From Anolis sagrei (taxonomy: Eukaryota > Chordata > Lepidosauria > Squamata > Anolidae): a stretch of 64,000 nt of DNA. The position numbers and the translations under genes are program-made. The stretch covers positions 1,266,552 through 1,330,551 of the forward strand of contig NC_090025.1 of NCBI RefSeq assembly GCF_037176765.1, read 5' to 3'. Below the pieces are notes generated by a model that saw only the letters and a list, made by a program, of their open reading frames with translations, was not told the origin of the DNA and made no database searches. Each line of letters begins with the position of its first letter. The first letter of the stretch is position 1. This document shows, piece by piece, positions 53,747-64,000 of this stretch.

Positions 53747-56700
53747 CTCAATAAAGTATCTAGGAATTAATATTTCTAAAGAAATTGATAAACTAGAAGA
53801 GGAGAATCTAATCAAATTAAGGAAAAATGTGAAGGATACTCTGGCTAAATTTGCCAAGCTCAAATTGTCATGGTTTGGTAGAATAGCTCTAATAAAGATG
53901 AAAATTTTACCTAAAATAAACTTTTTGTTTAGGATGCTACCTATTAAAATCTCAGCCGGAGAAATTACAAAGTGGCAGAAGATGACAAACACCTTCTGCA
54001 ACGAGAACAAAAGAGTTAGAATTAACAAAGCAAAATAGTATAAACTACAAAAGAAGGGAGGTCTGGGAATACCAAACTTAAAACTATACTATATAGCAAA
54101 CAAGTTAAGGTATATTGTTGAAGGGATTATGGGTCAAAAGGATTTAGAATGGTTAGAAGAAGAGAGTGAAGGCATAGATATGAAACTAGAATATATTTTC
54201 TTTATAGGGAAAACTAGGAATCTAGACAAGAAATGGTATAACAAAATAGAGAACCCTTTTCTAAAAAACATATTGGGAATATATTGTAAATATGAAGAAA
54301 AATTAATACCACCGATATCCCCATTAACACCGGTGTTGATTACAAATAATTTCCCCATAAATCTCAAAAAGGAGTTGGAAAGTGAATTCAAGGAAAAAGG
54401 AATAACGAAATTAAAAGATTGGGAATCAAAGATGAAAAATATAGATGAGATAAAGGTCCAGTTATCAGGAGGGAACATTCATAGAATCATAGAATCAAAG
54501 AGTTGGAAGAGACCTCATGGGCCATCCAGTCCAACCCCATTCTGCCAAGAAGCAGGAATATTGCATTCAAATCACCCCTGACAGATGGCCACCCAGCCTC
54601 TGCTTAAAAGCCTCCAAAGAAGGAGCCTCCACCACACTCCCTCCGGGGCAGAGAGTTCCACTGCTGAACGGCTCTCACAGTCAGGAAGTTCTTCCTCGTG
54701 TTCAGGTGGAATCTCCTTTCCTGTAGTTTGAAGCCATTGTTCCATTGCGTCCTAGTCTCCAGGGAAGCAGAACACAAGCTTGCTCCCACCTCCTCCCTGT
54801 GGCTTCCTCTCGCATATTGATACATGGCTCTCATCATGTCTCCTCTCAGCCTTCTCTTCTTCAGGCTAAACATGCCCAGCTCCTTAAGCCGCTCCTCACA
54901 GGGCTTGTTCTCCAGACCCTTGATCATTTTAGTCGCCCTCCTCTGGACACATTCCAGCTTGTCAATATCTCTCTTGAATTGTGGTGCCCAGAATTGGACA
55001 CAATATTCCAGATGTGGTCTAACCAAAGCGGAATAGAGGGGTAGCATTAGTTCCTTAGATCTAGACACTATGCTCCTCTTGATGCATGCCAAAATCCCAT
55101 TTGCTTTTTTTGCTGCCACATCACATTGTTGGCTCATGTTTAACTTCCTCCCCACGAGGACTCCAAGATCTTTTTCACACGTACTGCTCTCGAGCCAGGC
55201 ATTGTCCCCCATTCTGTATCTTTGCATTTCATTTTTTCTGCCAAAGTGGAGTCTCTTGCATTTGTCCCTGTTGAACTTCATTTTGTTAGTTTTGGCCCAT
55301 CATCTCTCTAATCTGTCAAGATCGTTTTGAATCCTGCTCCTGTCCTCTGGAGTATTGGCTATCCTTCCCAATTTGGATGGTATAAAGTTTTACAACTTGA
55401 AAGATGGTTAAGGGACGTAAAAAAGAAATATAAAGGAGAGAGAGAATTTACCAAATTTGAAGAAATGATTAGCCAAAGGGGGAGTAAGGAAGGAAAAGAA
55501 AGAACAAAAGGTATAACAAGGGATATCTACAAAATGCTGCTGGAAGGAGAGCAGGAGGAGGACCACCTGAAAAGAATGTGGGAGTTAGATTGTAATAAAG
55601 TAATAGACCCACAAAACTGGAAAGGAATGTGGAATATGCGTATATTAAAAAACATGGCAATAAGAATAAAAGGGAACTATTACAAAGTGGTGTGGAGATC
55701 GTACCTCACACCAATCAGATTAAATCAAATTGACAAGAGACATTCTAAGCAGTGCTGGAGGGGCTGTCAAGAAACTGGCACATATGGACACATGTGGTGG
55801 TCTTGCAAATATGTTCAAAAATTTGGGGAAAATGTATTTCAAGAAATAAGAAGAATCACCCAAATAGAGATAACAGGAACACCGGAGATAGCACTGCTGT
55901 CATTTATTGACAATGTTAAAATACCAAAAGAACTGAAAGAATTAATTGCCAATCTGGTAATAGCAGCAAGATTATTAATAGCTAAAAAATGGAAAGAAGG
56001 AGGGGAGTGCCAATTGGAAGAGTGGTCTCGGGGGGAGATCTGGGACATCGCAATAAACGATAAACTGACAGGAAACATTAAGGTTAAAAGAGGATGATCA
56101 AATTTGACGTTAAAATCTCTAGAGGAAATAAAACAGATAAATGAAAAGATCTCATGGCTTAATTATCATCAAATTCATCAAGAATTTAAGGAAGATAGTA
56201 AACTAGGTTTTAGTCAGGACCAAGGGATTTGGGAACTGGTAATGAAGAAGAAAAACAAGCATATAAAAATCCTCTACCAACAATTACTCACGTGGAATAC
56301 TGAGGAAGAACAAATAAAAGAGTGCCAGGTGAAATGGGCAAAAGACTTAGGACACAACGTTTTAATAAAGCAATGGGAAGAAATTTGGATGACTAAATTA
56401 AAATACACAGAAGCCAGCGATCTGCGCGAAAACTGGTATAAGATGTTCTTTCGATGGTATTTTACCCCTGTAAAACTAGCAAAATTTAACAAAAACGGTT
56501 CAAGCATGTGTTGGAAGTGCGGGAAAGAAAAGGGAACTTTTTTCCACCAGTGGTGGTCCTGTAATCTAGTTAAAAAAAATATTGGAAGGAGATACACAAA
56601 GCAACCCAAAAATTCATGAAAATTAAATTTCCTCAAACACCAGAAACATATTTATTAGGTATCACAAATATAAAATTAGATAAGAATCAAGAAAAGATGA

Positions 56701-57181
56701 GCTTCCTCCTCAGTACAGCCGCAAGAATGCTTCTCGCTAAAGTCTGGAAACGGAAAGAGATCCCAACCCTGGAAGAATGGACTATAAAAGTACTGGATAT
56801 CATACAAATGGATAGCCTCTCACAGAGACTTAAAGGAAAGTACAAAGGCACAATTTGGACAGGCTTCATAGACTTTATCAAAACTGAAGGCTTTCCGCTT
56901 CATATAGATCTGTCTAGCTTGTGAACAAGGAAAAGTATAGAAGTCGGAGCTTGCAAGAAGAAAGTAGAACACAACAGCAAATAAAGACTCCGGAAGACTG
57001 GCAGGAAGTCACCGCCAAACCCCTGAAAGGTTAGCACTGGGTGATTGGATGTAATGAAGGAGGAGAATGAAATATTATAGGTATCAAGACATACATGTTC
57101 TGTACAATTGTTAATGGGAAGTGATAAGTATACGAATGTTTAACCACTGAATATGTTAAAGCTACAATAAATAAATTAAAA
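53747..57181 (+). mobile_element. L1 LINE with 15-bp target duplication, two C-terminal ends, CR1 inside
   Basis: AAAATAACCCTCTCT flanks it at 53,732-53,746 and 57,182-57,196. The plus strand codes for the late ORF2 region (YLGINISKEI-like start, LSWFGRIALIKMKILPKINF). It continues after the CR1 with RSYLTPIRLNQIDKRHSKQC, GTYGHMWWSCKYVQKF and a stop at 56,095. A second C-terminal region follows: RWYFTPVKLAKFNKNGSSMC, GTFFHQWWSCNLVKKN, a stop, and TAARMLLAKVWKRKEIPTLE. It ends in ATAAATAAATTAAAAAAA. The element is 5'-truncated. Confidence 0.85.
54474..55372 (-). mobile_element. CR1 LINE inserted in L1
   Basis: Minus-strand CR1 with 225 open codons (MKFNRDKCKRLHFGRKNEMQ to NSLPR). The left border is ATAGAATCATAGAATCAAAG. 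The right border merges with L1 at CCCAATTTGGATGG. Confidence 0.92.
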
Positions 57182-57196
57182 AAAATAACCCTCTCT

Positions 57197-57480
57197 AGGG
57201 GTGATTCCACCAAAAATATAGCAGAGTGCAGGATGCACAGTACAGAAGCAGCAGAAACTTACGTGTAGTGAGCAAGGATTGGTTTCCATTCAATAAGACG
57301 GCACAGGATTGCCGATCCACAACTCATAGGACCAAAAATAACGTTCACTAAAGATAAAAGAAATCCATTCTAGATAGGAAGGGTTCTTGGAGCTGACTAG
57401 CTTCACTCAACTATCTTCTAAGGAAAAGAAAAAAGGAAAAATAATAAAAATAGCTACGTCTACTACATCTTGCCTTAGAC
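57197..57480. other. Unassigned host or LTR-element sequence
   Basis: Lies between the L1 and the hAT. No gene seen. CCTTAGAC at its end is the hAT target copy. Confidence 0.35.
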
Positions 57481-58737
57481 CAGTGTTTCTCAACCTGGGG
57501 GTCGGGACCCTTGCAGGGGTCGCCAGTGAGTGTGAGAGGGGTCACCAAAGACCATCAGAAAACATAGTATTTTCTGTTGGTCATTGGGGGTTCTGTGTGA
57601 ACCCACGCGTTCACTTCAGTCATCTGGAGAGGCCCTGCTCGTGATCCCGCCTGCGTCACAAGCGCGCTTGGTGGGGACGCGGGACAGGGCCTTTTCCATG
57701 GTGGCCCCCCGACTCTGGAACACCCTCCCCAAAGACCTTAGACAGGCCCCTACATTAGCAGTCTTCAGAAAGAACCTGAAGACCTGGCTTTTCCAATGCG
57801 CCTTCCCAGATTAGGAAATCTCCACTACCAAGTCCCAGAAGCACCTTACCAGAACCAATGATTGCTGCACATCGCACACTGCACTTGCCTTAGAAGCTTC
57901 ATATACACCTCCTGTCACATCAGCACTTTTAATTCTTGTACCCATCACTCTGGCCGGCCCAGTTCTATTGTGCTTTAGTGTATTGTTTATTGCCTGTTGT
58001 TCATTTTGCTTTATTTTGTTTTTAATTGTTTGATTTGCTTAGATTGTTATGTTGTGTGTTGAGGCCTCGGCCTGTGTAAGCCGCATTGAGTCCTTTGGGA
58101 GATGCTAGCGGGGTACAAATAAAGTTTAATAATAATAATAATTGTTAGTGGGGTTCAGAATGCTCTTGACATGCTCTTTGAGTGTAGGTGAACTATATAT
58201 CCCAGCAACTACAACTCCCAAATGTCAAGGTCTATTTTCCCCAAAGTCCACCAGTGTTCATATTTGGGCATATTGAGTATTCATGTCAAGTTTGGTCCAG
58301 ATCCATCATTGTTTGAGTCCACAGTGCTCTCTGGATGTAGGTGAACTACAACTCCCAAACTCAAGGTCAATGCCCACCAAACCCTTCCAATTGTTCTGTG
58401 TGCCAAATTTGGTTCAATTCCATTCCTGGTGGAGTTCAGAATGCTCTTTGATTGTAGGTGAACTATAAATCCCACCAACTACAACTCCCAAATGACAAAA
58501 TCAGTCCCCCTACCCCACTCCACCTGTATTCAAATGTGGGCGTATCGGGTATTTGTGCCAAATTTGATCCACTGAATTAAAATACATCTTACATATCAGT
58601 TGTTTACATGATGATTCCTAGCAGTAACAAAATTGCAGTTATGAAGTAGCAACGAAAATAATTTCATGGTTGGGGGTCAGCACAACATATAGAACTGTAT
58701 TAAGGGGTCGCGGCATCAGAAAGGTTGAGAACCACTG
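57481..58737 (+). mobile_element. hAT element with perfect 8-bp target duplication
   Basis: Left end CAGTGTTTCTCAACCTGGGG and right end AAGGTTGAGAACCACTG are inverted repeats. CCTTAGAC flanks it exactly at 57,473-57,480 and 58,738-58,745, the 8-bp signature of hAT. The body matches the other hAT copies but is split by an L2-like insertion. No transposase is present. Confidence 0.92.
57601..58143 (+). mobile_element. L2-like LINE 3' end nested in hAT
   Basis: The plus strand codes for PTRSLQSSGEALLVIPPASQ and APRLWNTLPKDLRQAPTLAV, ending FQCAFPD and a stop. An untranslated end follows with GCTAGCGGGGTACAAATAAA and a (TAA)n tail. It is a different L2 subfamily from the copy at 34,903. Confidence 0.85.
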
Positions 58738-58745
58738 CCTTAGAC

Positions 58746-59147
58746 AATGTCAAGATGCCTCCTCACTCTAGAGAAGACAAAAGGAGGCCAGAAAATGGGG
58801 ATAGGCCACATGCCTTCTGCCAGGGCAATAAAAATACCTTTAAAAGATGAAGTTACACTTCCCTGAAGAGATCACATTCCTAGGCATTCAAAAGGGGAGG
58901 AGCTAGTGCCATGCAAAGACGAGTAAGAAAACCCCCTTCTTAAAACAAACTAGCTAAAGGAAATTGGGAGAAATCCCTCAGTCTATCTAAGCTAATTACT
59001 CACCGAGAGCTGGAAACTCGTGCAGTCAGGGATGAAACCCAACAGAACATCATTCCCTACATGAGCATCATCATTACTACCATTCCCATCATGAGCATCA
59101 GACACAAACACAGGCTGAACAGGCTAACATACAACATGTGTATTGTA
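58746..59147. other. Unassigned sequence
   Basis: No gene recognised. ATCATT/ATGAGCATC runs near 59,050-59,100 resemble 53,650-53,700, so it may be part of the same interrupted LTR element. Confidence 0.3.
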
Positions 59148-60014
59148 TAGAATCCTAGAATCCAAGAGTTGGAAGAGACCTCCTGGTCCATCCAGTCCAA
59201 CCCCATTCTGCCAAGAAGCAGGATATTGCATTCAAATCACCCCTGACAGATGGCCATCCAGCCTCTGTTTCAAAGCTTCCAAAGAAGGAGCCTCCACCAC
59301 ACTCCCTCCGGGGCAGAGAGTTCCACTGCTGAATGGCTCTCGCAGTCAGGAAGTTCTTCCTCATGTTCAGATGGAATCTCCTTTCTTGTAGTTTGAAGCC
59401 ATTGTTCCCTTGCGTCCTAGTCTCCAGGGAAGCGGAAAACAAGCTTGCTCCCTCCTCCTCCCTGTGGCTTCCTCTCACATATTTATACATGGCTATCATA
59501 TCTCCTATCAGCCTTCTCTTCTTCAGGCTAAACATGCCCAGCTCCTTAAGCCGCTCCTCATAGGGCTTGTTCTCCAGACCCTTGATCATTTGAGTCGCCC
59601 TCCTTTGGATACAGTATTTCAGCTTAGAGTCAATATCTCTCTTGAATTGTGGTGCCCAGAATGGGACACCATATTCCAGGTGTGGTCTCACCAAAGCGGA
59701 ATAGAGCATGGGGGGAGCATGACTTCCCTGGACCTAGACACTAGGCTCCTCTTGATGCAGGCCAAAATCCCATTGGCTTTTTTTGCCGCCACATCACATT
59801 CCTGGCTCATGTTCACCTTCCTGTCCACGAGGACTCCAAGATCTTTTCCACACGTCCTGCTCTCGAGCCAGGCCTCATCGTCCCCCATTCTGTCTCTTTG
59901 CATTTTGTTTTTCCTGCCAAAGTGGAGTATCTTGCATTTGTCACTGTTGAACTTCATTTTCAACAGTGACAAATGCAAGATACTCCACTTTGGCAGGAAA
60001 AACAAAATGCAAAG
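59148..60014 (-). mobile_element. CR1 LINE ending in an inverted hairpin
   Basis: Minus-strand CR1 of the usual C-terminal region, 184 open codons ([20 protein letters not shown] onward) plus the upstream KMQRDRMGDDEAWLESRTCG. At 59,950 the sequence turns back on itself. Bases from about 59,960 to 60,014 are the reverse complement of about 59,898-59,950 with a ~9-base loop. Confidence 0.88.
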
Positions 60015-60430
60015 ATACAAAATGTTGTTGTTAATGTAAAAAGGCACTGAATGTTTGCCTCATATCTACTGTAATCCGCATCCGAGTCTCTCCGGGGAGA
60101 TAAAGGGGAATATAAATGAAGCGTATATTATTTTATTTATAATTCAAGGCCAGAGTCCAGAATTGAAATCGAGGCAGCAGAGCCAAGATCCAGGACAACA
60201 GTACGAAGGTATGCCGTTAACTGCTCCCAAAGAGAGGTCTCAGGTCCTCTCATTTCAGCAAGCCTACACAGGTCATCCCAGAAATCTGTGATACTTTCCT
60301 TGAGGAGGAAGAGATCAGGTTAACTCCTACAAAATTGGCTGCAATACTGAGAAGAGTCCTCCTCTGTGGGGGACCCGACCCCAGTAGCAATCAAGCCAGG
60401 CCGCACAGACTGCTATCCATGACAGAGAGA
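60015..60430. other. Mostly unassigned; LINE/SINE tail at start
   Basis: About 60,055-60,140 contains GAGTCTCTCCGGGGAGATAA then GGGGAATATAAATGAA, a reptile LINE/SINE 3' end. The rest is not recognised. Confidence 0.4.
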
Positions 60431-60537
60431 TAACAAGGTGGTGGCCTTCCTCTTTGCTTCTAGTCTCCAATTCTTTGCTGGCCTGTGGAGGGATGTGACC
60501 CTTGTCTGGGGGATTTTCTTTAACAGAACTAGGAAAC

Positions 60538-62700
60538 TCAAAGGCAGGTCTCTTCCTCTTGCAGTGTGTGGGTCCTTTGATGGGAACGCAGATCTCCACT
60601 CTGACTAAAGCTCTCTCCACATTCCATGCATTGATGTGGCTTCTCTCCTGTGTGGGTCCTTTGATGGGAACGCAGATGTCCATTCCGACTGAAGCTCTTT
60701 CCACATTCCATGCATTGATATGGCTTCTCCCCTGTGTGGGTCCTCTGATGGGAACGCAGAAGTCCACTCTTACTGAAGCACTTTCCACATTCTATGCATT
60801 TATATGGCTTCTCCCCTGTGTGGGTCCTTTGATGGGAATGCAGATCTCCACGAAGACTAAAGCTCTTTCCACATTCCATGCATTGATGTGGCTTCTCCCC
60901 TGTGTGGGTCCTCTGATGGGAACGCAGAGCTCCACTCTGACTGAAGCTTTTTCCACATTCCATGCATTGATGTGGCTTTTCTCCTGTGTGGGTCCTCTGA
61001 TGGGTACGCAGATGTCCACTCTGGCGGAAGCTCATTCCGCATTCCATGCATTGATGTGGCTTCTCCCCTGAGTGGATCCTTTTATGGGAACGCAGGTGTC
61101 CACTCAGACTGAAGCTTTTTCCACATTTCATGCATTGATATGGCTTCTCCCCTGTGTGGGTCCTTTGATGGGATCGCAGTTGTCCACTCTGAATGAAGCT
61201 CTTTCCGCATTCCATGCATTGATGTGGCATCTCCCCTGTGTGGGTCCCTTGATGGAAACGCAGAGCTCTAATCCGACTGAAGCTCTTTCCACATTCCAAG
61301 CATTGATGTGGCTTCTCCCCTGTGTGGGTCCTCTGATGGAAATGAAGAGCTCCACTCCGACTGAAGCTCTTTCCACATTCCATGCATTTATATGGCCTCT
61401 CCCCTGTGTGGGTTCTTTGATGGGAACGCAGAGTTCCACTCAGATTGAAGTTCTTTCCACATTCCATGCATTTATAAGGCTTCTCCCCTGTGTGGGTCCT
61501 CTGATGGGAACGCAGTTGTTCACTCCGACTGAAGCTCTTTCCACATTCTATGCATTGGTGTGGCTTCTCTCCTGTATGGGTCCTTTGATGGGAACGCAGA
61601 GCTCCACTCAGACTGAAGTTCTTTCCACATTCCATGCATTGATATGGTTTCTCCCCTGTGTGGGTCCTCTGATGGTAACGCAGGTGTTCGCTCCGACTGA
61701 AGCTCTTTCCGCATTCTATGCATCGATGTGGCTTCTCCCCTGTGTGGGTCCTTTGATGGGAACGCAGATGTCCACTCAGACTGAAGTTCTTTCCACATTC
61801 CATGCATTGATATGGCTTCTCCCCTGTGTGGGTCCTCTGATGGGAATGCAGATCTCCACTATGACTAAAGCTCTTTCCACATTCTATGCATTGATGTGGC
61901 TTCTCTCCTGTATGGGTCCTTTGATGGGAACGCAGCTGTGCACCACGACTGAAACTTTTTCCACATTCTATGCATTGATGTGGCTTCTCCCCTGAGTGGA
62001 TCCTTTTATGGGAACGCAGTTGTTCACTCCAACTAAAGCTCTTTCCACATTCCATGCATTGATATGGCTTCTCCCCTGTGTGGGTCCTTTGATGGGAACG
62101 CAGTTGTCCACTCCGAATGAAGCTCTTTCCGCATTCCATGCATTGATGTGGCTTCTCCCCTGAGTGGATCCTTTTATGGGAACGCAGTTGTGCACTCCAA
62201 CTGAAGCTCTTTCCACATTCTATGCATTGATATGGCTTCTCCCCTGTGTGGATGCTTTGATGGGAACGCAGTTGTGCACTCCAACTGAAGCTCTTTCCAC
62301 ATTCTATGCATTGATGTGGCTTCTCCCCTGTGTGGGTCCTTTGATGGGAACGCAGCTGTGCACCACGACTGAAATTTTTTCCACATTCTATGCATTGATG
62401 TGGCTTCTCCCCTGTGTGGGTCCTTTGATGGGTACGCAGTTGTCCACTCTGGCTAAAGCTCTTGCCACATTCTATGCATTGGTGTGGTTTCTCCCCTGTG
62501 TGGGTCCTTTGATGGGAACGCAGATGTCCACTCTGACTGAAGCTCTTTCCACATTCTGTACATGTATATGGCTTTTTTCCTGTGTGAGTTTGTTGATGTT
62601 TAGTAAGACCTCTTTTCTCCATGAAACATTTCCCACAGTCCATACACTTGTGTAGCTTTTCCCTCGTATGTGATGTGAAACCGGCATGAAGATTTTCCAT
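60538..62700 (-). CDS. C2H2 zinc-finger protein, 25 fingers, finger exon (ZNF-2)
   Basis: 720 open codons on the minus strand. Residues 1-18 ([18 protein letters not shown]) are followed by 25 tandem C2H2 fingers of 28 residues and a short tail LQEEETCL. Finger 1 ([21 protein letters not shown]) differs most. The rest follow [21 protein letters not shown] with TGEKP linkers. Helix positions -1 and 3 vary (Q, R, W, L, H; H, Q, A, D, E), while position 6 is nearly always Ser. All C2H2 ligands are present. The Met is the first in frame after an upstream TGA about 50 bases away, and earlier exons may exist outside. No KRAB, SCAN or BTB domain is visible. The family acts as nuclear DNA-binding regulators, often against mobile elements. 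It is the intact partner of the copy at 38,218. Confidence 0.88.
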   Translation of the reverse strand: MENLHAGFTSHTREKLHKCMDCGKCFMEKRGLTKHQQTHTGKKPYTCTECGKSFSQSGHLRSHQRTHTGEKPHQCIECGKSFSQSGQLRTHQRTHTGEKPHQCIECGKNFSRGAQLRSHQRTHTGEKPHQCIECGKSFSWSAQLRSHQSIHTGEKPYQCIECGKSFSWSAQLRSHKRIHSGEKPHQCMECGKSFIRSGQLRSHQRTHTGEKPYQCMECGKSFSWSEQLRSHKRIHSGEKPHQCIECGKSFSRGAQLRSHQRTHTGEKPHQCIECGKSFSHSGDLHSHQRTHTGEKPYQCMECGKNFSLSGHLRSHQRTHTGEKPHRCIECGKSFSRSEHLRYHQRTHTGEKPYQCMECGKNFSLSGALRSHQRTHTGEKPHQCIECGKSFSRSEQLRSHQRTHTGEKPYKCMECGKNFNLSGTLRSHQRTHTGERPYKCMECGKSFSRSGALHFHQRTHTGEKPHQCLECGKSFSRIRALRFHQGTHTGEMPHQCMECGKSFIQSGQLRSHQRTHTGEKPYQCMKCGKSFSLSGHLRSHKRIHSGEKPHQCMECGMSFRQSGHLRTHQRTHTGEKPHQCMECGKSFSQSGALRSHQRTHTGEKPHQCMECGKSFSLRGDLHSHQRTHTGEKPYKCIECGKCFSKSGLLRSHQRTHTGEKPYQCMECGKSFSRNGHLRSHQRTHTGEKPHQCMECGESFSQSGDLRSHQRTHTLQEEETCL

Positions 62701-63080
62701 TGTTTTAAATTTACGATTAAATTTTATTCCAGAAATTCACAGATATGAACTTGCAAACAGCACAGGATTTCCTCTCCTCAATCTTTGTATTTCTGTAGCC
62801 TTCTGGTGTTTTTCCCAAACCTTTCTTTTAACAGCACAAGCCTCCCTTTCCTACCAAGATGTCGCTTGAAATAGGTTTTTCTCTTACTTATTCCTTGTTC
62901 TTGCCAGTGCAGTGAGCCTTCATTTCAGTCCTAAGGCATCTCTAGGACAAATCCCTTACAGAGGTTACCTGCCAGACAAAGGAGAAGAAAACCAGACTTA
63001 TTAATCGATCCCTTTCTCTCCCAACATTCAAGATGGCCACCCTTTCCATATATCTTCATTCTCTCAATATCCAAGATAGC
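62701..63080 (-). other. Upstream flank of ZNF-2
   Basis: Matches 40,211-40,490 and then continues with ATTAATCGATCCCTTTCTCT and CAACATTCAAGATGGCCACC. In the ZNF-1 copy these last two strings are split apart by insertions (42,445-42,465 and the 105-bp minisatellite). Confidence 0.75.
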
Positions 63081-63210
63081 AGACTTCTTGATGTATCACC
63101 TTCAGTTTCGAAGATGATAAACATCTGAATACCGCTCCATCTCCCTTTATCCAAGATGCATCTTTCATTCTAACTGTGCAGAAGTCATTGATACTATGTA
63201 TATGTTCAAC

Positions 63211-64000
63211 TGTTAGAATATGTTTGTGTTGGTAACAGTAGCTGAAACTAGAGTTAACTGGTTGTATCCACAGTGGCGTTGCCAAGGAGACCAGGCAGGA
63301 GAGTGAGAAGTGGGCGGAGCCAAGCAAGAAAATGTTATCTGCGTCTTTGAAAAGAAGGCAGTTGGCAGTTGGAGTTTAGAGTTGAAAGTCGGAGTTAGCA
63401 GTTGAGAGTGGAGAGTGGAGAAGCAGTGTGTGTGAATAGCCGGAGGTTTCTTCAGTCTAGGAAGGCTGAAGGGAGAAACCTAAATAGTTTCTTTAGTCAG
63501 AGAGGACTAAAGGAAGCTCGTTTAGATCACTAGTCAGGGAAGTACTAGAGATCTGGGATTTGATCAAATGCTTCACCTCAGTAAAAGTCAATCACAAGTT
63601 GTGTCATCTAGAAGAGTGAACTGTATTGCAAACCAAGTTACATTCGAAGTTCTATAAGTTATTCAAAGTTATTTAACAGCCTGCAACCATACGCTTTGTA
63701 CAAAATAAACTTATTAACTTTTGTTGAGGACCGTCTCATCTCCATTAATCTGCGTCTGGGGAGCCAGATCACTTCGGCAAAACCTCACGTTGGTGGCAGT
63801 TACCTTAATTTACAAGTAATAATTGGCCTCCCCTATAACAAATTCTTATCAACAATTAAGGCTTGAGATTAATTACATCCATAATCATCCACACCTGTAT
63901 AAACGGTGGAAGAATTTAAGAACAGTCTGTGCAATTGGTGACAGCGGGTGGGTTGGTACAATTGTACAACTGGTGCGTGCAGACTTCGCACGAACCAAAA
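63211..64000 (+). mobile_element. LTR of a retrotransposon, running off the window
   Basis: Begins TGTTAGAATATG and has GTGGGCGGAGCCAAGC, then AATAAA near 63,705. The end is near 63,787 (before GTTGGTGGCAGTTACC) or near 63,933 (before ATTGGTGACAGCGGG, which parallels the site at 50,734). A fossil or partial element; the internal part lies outside. Confidence 0.6.

Noticed and set aside
38218-62700. Regular repeats that could suggest a CRISPR array
   Set aside because: The 84-bp period is the zinc-finger codon repeat, and the other arrays are satellites or minisatellites. No spacers of unique sequence and no cas genes exist in this eukaryotic DNA.

Overview
The window reads as repeat-rich vertebrate DNA, most likely a squamate reptile close to Anolis. 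It holds young CR1 copies with the (ATTCTATG)n 3' end, L2, L1 and RTE-BovB LINEs, Penelope-like elements (PLEs), a DIRS element, hAT elements with the CAGTG...CACTG ends and lizard-type tRNA SINEs. Nothing looks prokaryotic. The species call is inference.

Only two convincing host genes are visible. They are the finger exons of two C2H2 zinc-finger paralogues on the minus strand. One (60,538-62,700) is open with 25 fingers. The other (38,218-40,210) has about 23 finger modules interrupted by two one-base losses. Homology continues into the DNA on both sides, so they are a same-strand duplication about 22.5 kb apart.

1-2.4 kb is a satellite with a five-part higher-order unit of about 1,208 bp. 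2.4-3.9 kb is mostly unassigned. 3.9-29 kb is dominated by PLE remains, which occur as single modules, tandem arrays and head-to-head inverted pairs. CR1 ends, SINEs, a Jockey/I-like LINE (three partial copies, two inside a 1 kb segmental duplication) and hAT-derived tandem arrays are mixed with them. Most PLE modules contain a 35-base segment that fits a hammerhead ribozyme core.

29-38 kb holds a CR1, a broken DIRS element, two L2 copies fused in one reading frame, L1 pieces and a 212-bp BovB end with a 12-bp target duplication. 40.5-46.3 kb is a nested block (host flank, then L1, then L2, then a solo LTR) ending in a 105-bp minisatellite. That minisatellite appears to have arisen at the junction of L1 and the zinc-finger flank. 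46.4-60 kb holds further CR1 and L2 copies, LTR-element fossils that contain minisatellites, an L1 with a 15-bp target duplication and two HMWW C-terminal ends, and a hAT with a perfect 8-bp target duplication. The window ends in another LTR.

I found no evidence for a new multi-gene system. The most interesting material is the structural record: ribozyme-bearing PLE modules, long target duplications that bracket inverted PLE composites, and minisatellites that can be traced to element junctions.
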